A stretch of 64,000 bases of DNA from Bradyrhizobium mercantei (GTDB lineage Bacteria > Pseudomonadota > Alphaproteobacteria > Rhizobiales > Xanthobacteraceae). Numbering within the stretch: the stretch's first letter is position 1; every line of letters begins with the position of its first letter. Both the position numbers and the translations under genes were made by a program. Below, piece after piece: positions 62,726 through 64,000 of this stretch. Location: NCBI RefSeq assembly GCF_001982635.1, contig NZ_MKFI01000007.1, positions 372,001 to 436,000 of the forward strand, in the 5' to 3' direction. Below the pieces are notes generated by a model. The model was not told the DNA's origin, made no database searches, and saw only the letters and a list, made by a program, of their open reading frames with translations.

Positions 62726-64000
62726 ATGAACCTGCATCACCTCCTCCAAACCCGCGCCGCCGCCGGCAAGCCGGTGCGCGTCGCCCTGATCGGCGCCGGA
62801 AAGTTCGGCTCGATGTTCCTGTCGCAGGTGCCGCACACGCCGGGGCTCGAGGTGCCCGTGATCGTCGATCTCGACCGCGACCGCGCGCGCGAGGCGTGCC
62901 GCACGGTCGGGTGGGACGACGCGCGGATCGGCAGAACCACCTTCACCGATGACGGTGCGCGCGCGATCGCCGGCGGTGCATTCGACGTCGTGGTGGAAGC
63001 GACCGGCAATCCCGCGGTCGGCATCCGCCACGCCCGCGCGGCGATATCAGCCGGCAAGCACGTCGTGATGGTCAATGTCGAGGCCGACGTGCTGGCGGGT
63101 CCACTGCTCGCCGAGGAGGCGCGCAAGGCCGGCGTGGTCTATTCGCTCGCTTATGGCGACCAGCCGGCGCTGACCGCGGAGATGGTCGACTGGGCGCGTG
63201 CCACCGGCTTTCGCGTCGTCGCCGCCGGCAAGGGTACGAAATACCTGCCGGCCTATCACGACGTGACGCCGGAGGGCGTGTGGCAGCATTACGGGCTCAC
63301 CGCCGGCGAGGCGCAATCGGCCGGCATGAATCCGCAGATGTTCAACTCCTTCCTCGACGGCACCAAATCCGCGATCGAGATGGCGGCGATCGCCAATGCC
63401 TGCACGCTTGACGTGCCGTCGGAAGGCTTGCTGTTTCCGCCCTGCGGCGTCGACGATTTGCCGCATGTGATGCGGCCGCGCGACAAAGGCGGCGTGCTGG
63501 AGAAATCCGGTATCGTCGAGGTGGTGTCGTCGCTGGAGCGCGACGGCCGCCCGGTGTTTCGCGACCTGCGCTGGGGCGTCTATGTGGTGCTGGAGGCGCC
63601 GAACGATTATGCCGCCGACTGCTTCAGGCAATATGGCCTCAAGACCGATGCATCCGGCCGCTATGCGGCGATGTACAAGCCGTATCACCTGATCGGGCTC
63701 GAGCTGAACATTTCCGTGCTGTCGGCGGCGCTGCGCAACGAGCCGACCGGACAGCCGCGCGGTTTCCGCGGCGACGTCGCAGCGGTGGCGAAACGCAATC
63801 TGCGCGCCGGCGAGATGCTCGACGGCGAAGGCGGCTACACCGTGTGGGGCAAACTGATGCCGGCCTCCGCCAGCCTCGCCGCCGGCGCATTGCCGATCGG
63901 GCTCGCGCATCGCGTCAAGCTGAAGAACGACGTCGCCCATGGCGCGGTGGTGCGCTGGAGCGATGTCGAGGTCGACGAACGCAACGACACGATCAAGACG
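62726..64000 (+). CDS. NAD(P)-dependent dehydrogenase with SAF domain, cut by window end
   Basis: 425 residues visible, frame open at the end. N-terminal Rossmann domain (VRVALIGAGKFGSMFLSQVP), a homoserine-dehydrogenase-like middle (MVNVEADVLAGPLLAEEARK, KGTKYLPAYHDVTPEG) and a SAF-like C-terminal part with RNLRAGEMLDGEGGYTVWG. Members are often annotated as homoserine dehydrogenase or flagellar FlgA-like. It probably works with the upstream PhyH enzyme in catabolism of an organic acid. Confidence 0.85.
   Translation, partial: MNLHHLLQTRAAAGKPVRVALIGAGKFGSMFLSQVPHTPGLEVPVIVDLDRDRAREACRTVGWDDARIGRTTFTDDGARAIAGGAFDVVVEATGNPAVGIRHARAAISAGKHVVMVNVEADVLAGPLLAEEARKAGVVYSLAYGDQPALTAEMVDWARATGFRVVAAGKGTKYLPAYHDVTPEGVWQHYGLTAGEAQSAGMNPQMFNSFLDGTKSAIEMAAIANACTLDVPSEGLLFPPCGVDDLPHVMRPRDKGGVLEKSGIVEVVSSLERDGRPVFRDLRWGVYVVLEAPNDYAADCFRQYGLKTDASGRYAAMYKPYHLIGLELNISVLSAALRNEPTGQPRGFRGDVAAVAKRNLRAGEMLDGEGGYTVWGKLMPASASLAAGALPIGLAHRVKLKNDVAHGAVVRWSDVEVDERNDTIKT

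Overview
The window looks like a chromosomal segment of a Bradyrhizobium-type alphaproteobacterium (Rhizobiales, Nitrobacteraceae). The supporting signs are the high GC content, many SDR, LysR, TetR, AMP-ligase and MBL genes, a CarD regulator, recombinases of the Rhizobiales type, and many long palindromic intergenic repeats between gene ends. This assignment is from composition and gene content, not from a database match.

Left part (1-27.7 kb), core-like and GC rich. It holds an RND efflux pump (adaptor plus a truncated permease), a MotA/MotB-like proton-channel pair, an aldo/keto reductase with a divergent LysR gene, a GT-C-like membrane protein, a PilZ protein and an acyl-CoA ligase. A trypsin-fold PDZ protein that has lost its whole catalytic triad is followed by an esterase. 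Two SDR genes face a LysR gene, and azlCD faces a CGNR regulator across an 18-bp palindrome. Then come a DsbA-like protein, a TauE permease and lrgAB, two thioesterases facing a TetR gene across two operators, small exported proteins, an AbrB-type membrane protein and dsbB. An Imm11-like gene sits between two copies of the tRNA-Leu promoter region.

Middle (27.8-42.0 kb), an accessory region between tRNA-Leu(CAA) and the initiator tRNA-fMet, whose 3' ends both point inward. It carries a tyrosine integrase next to tRNA-Leu and two large serine recombinases. The second recombinase reads into the tRNA-fMet gene. The cargo is a broken SRAP gene, an extra CarD regulator, small zinc-ribbon and hypothetical proteins, an NTF2-like protein, a cold-shock protein, a His-rich small protein, and a Sel1-repeat protein fused to a retropepsin-like domain. 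Codon use is less GC biased here and hairpin repeats are frequent.

Right part (42-64 kb), core-like again with a metabolic flavour. It holds a frameshifted coniferyl-aldehyde-type dehydrogenase followed by a GMC alcohol oxidoreductase, SDRs, CvpA, a quinone-oxidoreductase-like gene, two paralogous MBL hydrolases, a TetR gene with a 23-bp operator, an FAH-family hydrolase, a GST, a class C beta-lactamase-like hydrolase and an MGMT. An AhpD/CMD-family gene faces an ECF41-like sigma factor, and ECF41-type promoter motifs are present in both directions. Last come a M20 peptidase, a GntR gene, a PhyH dioxygenase and a SAF-domain dehydrogenase cut by the window end.

No CRISPR array, rRNA operon or complete IS element was seen.
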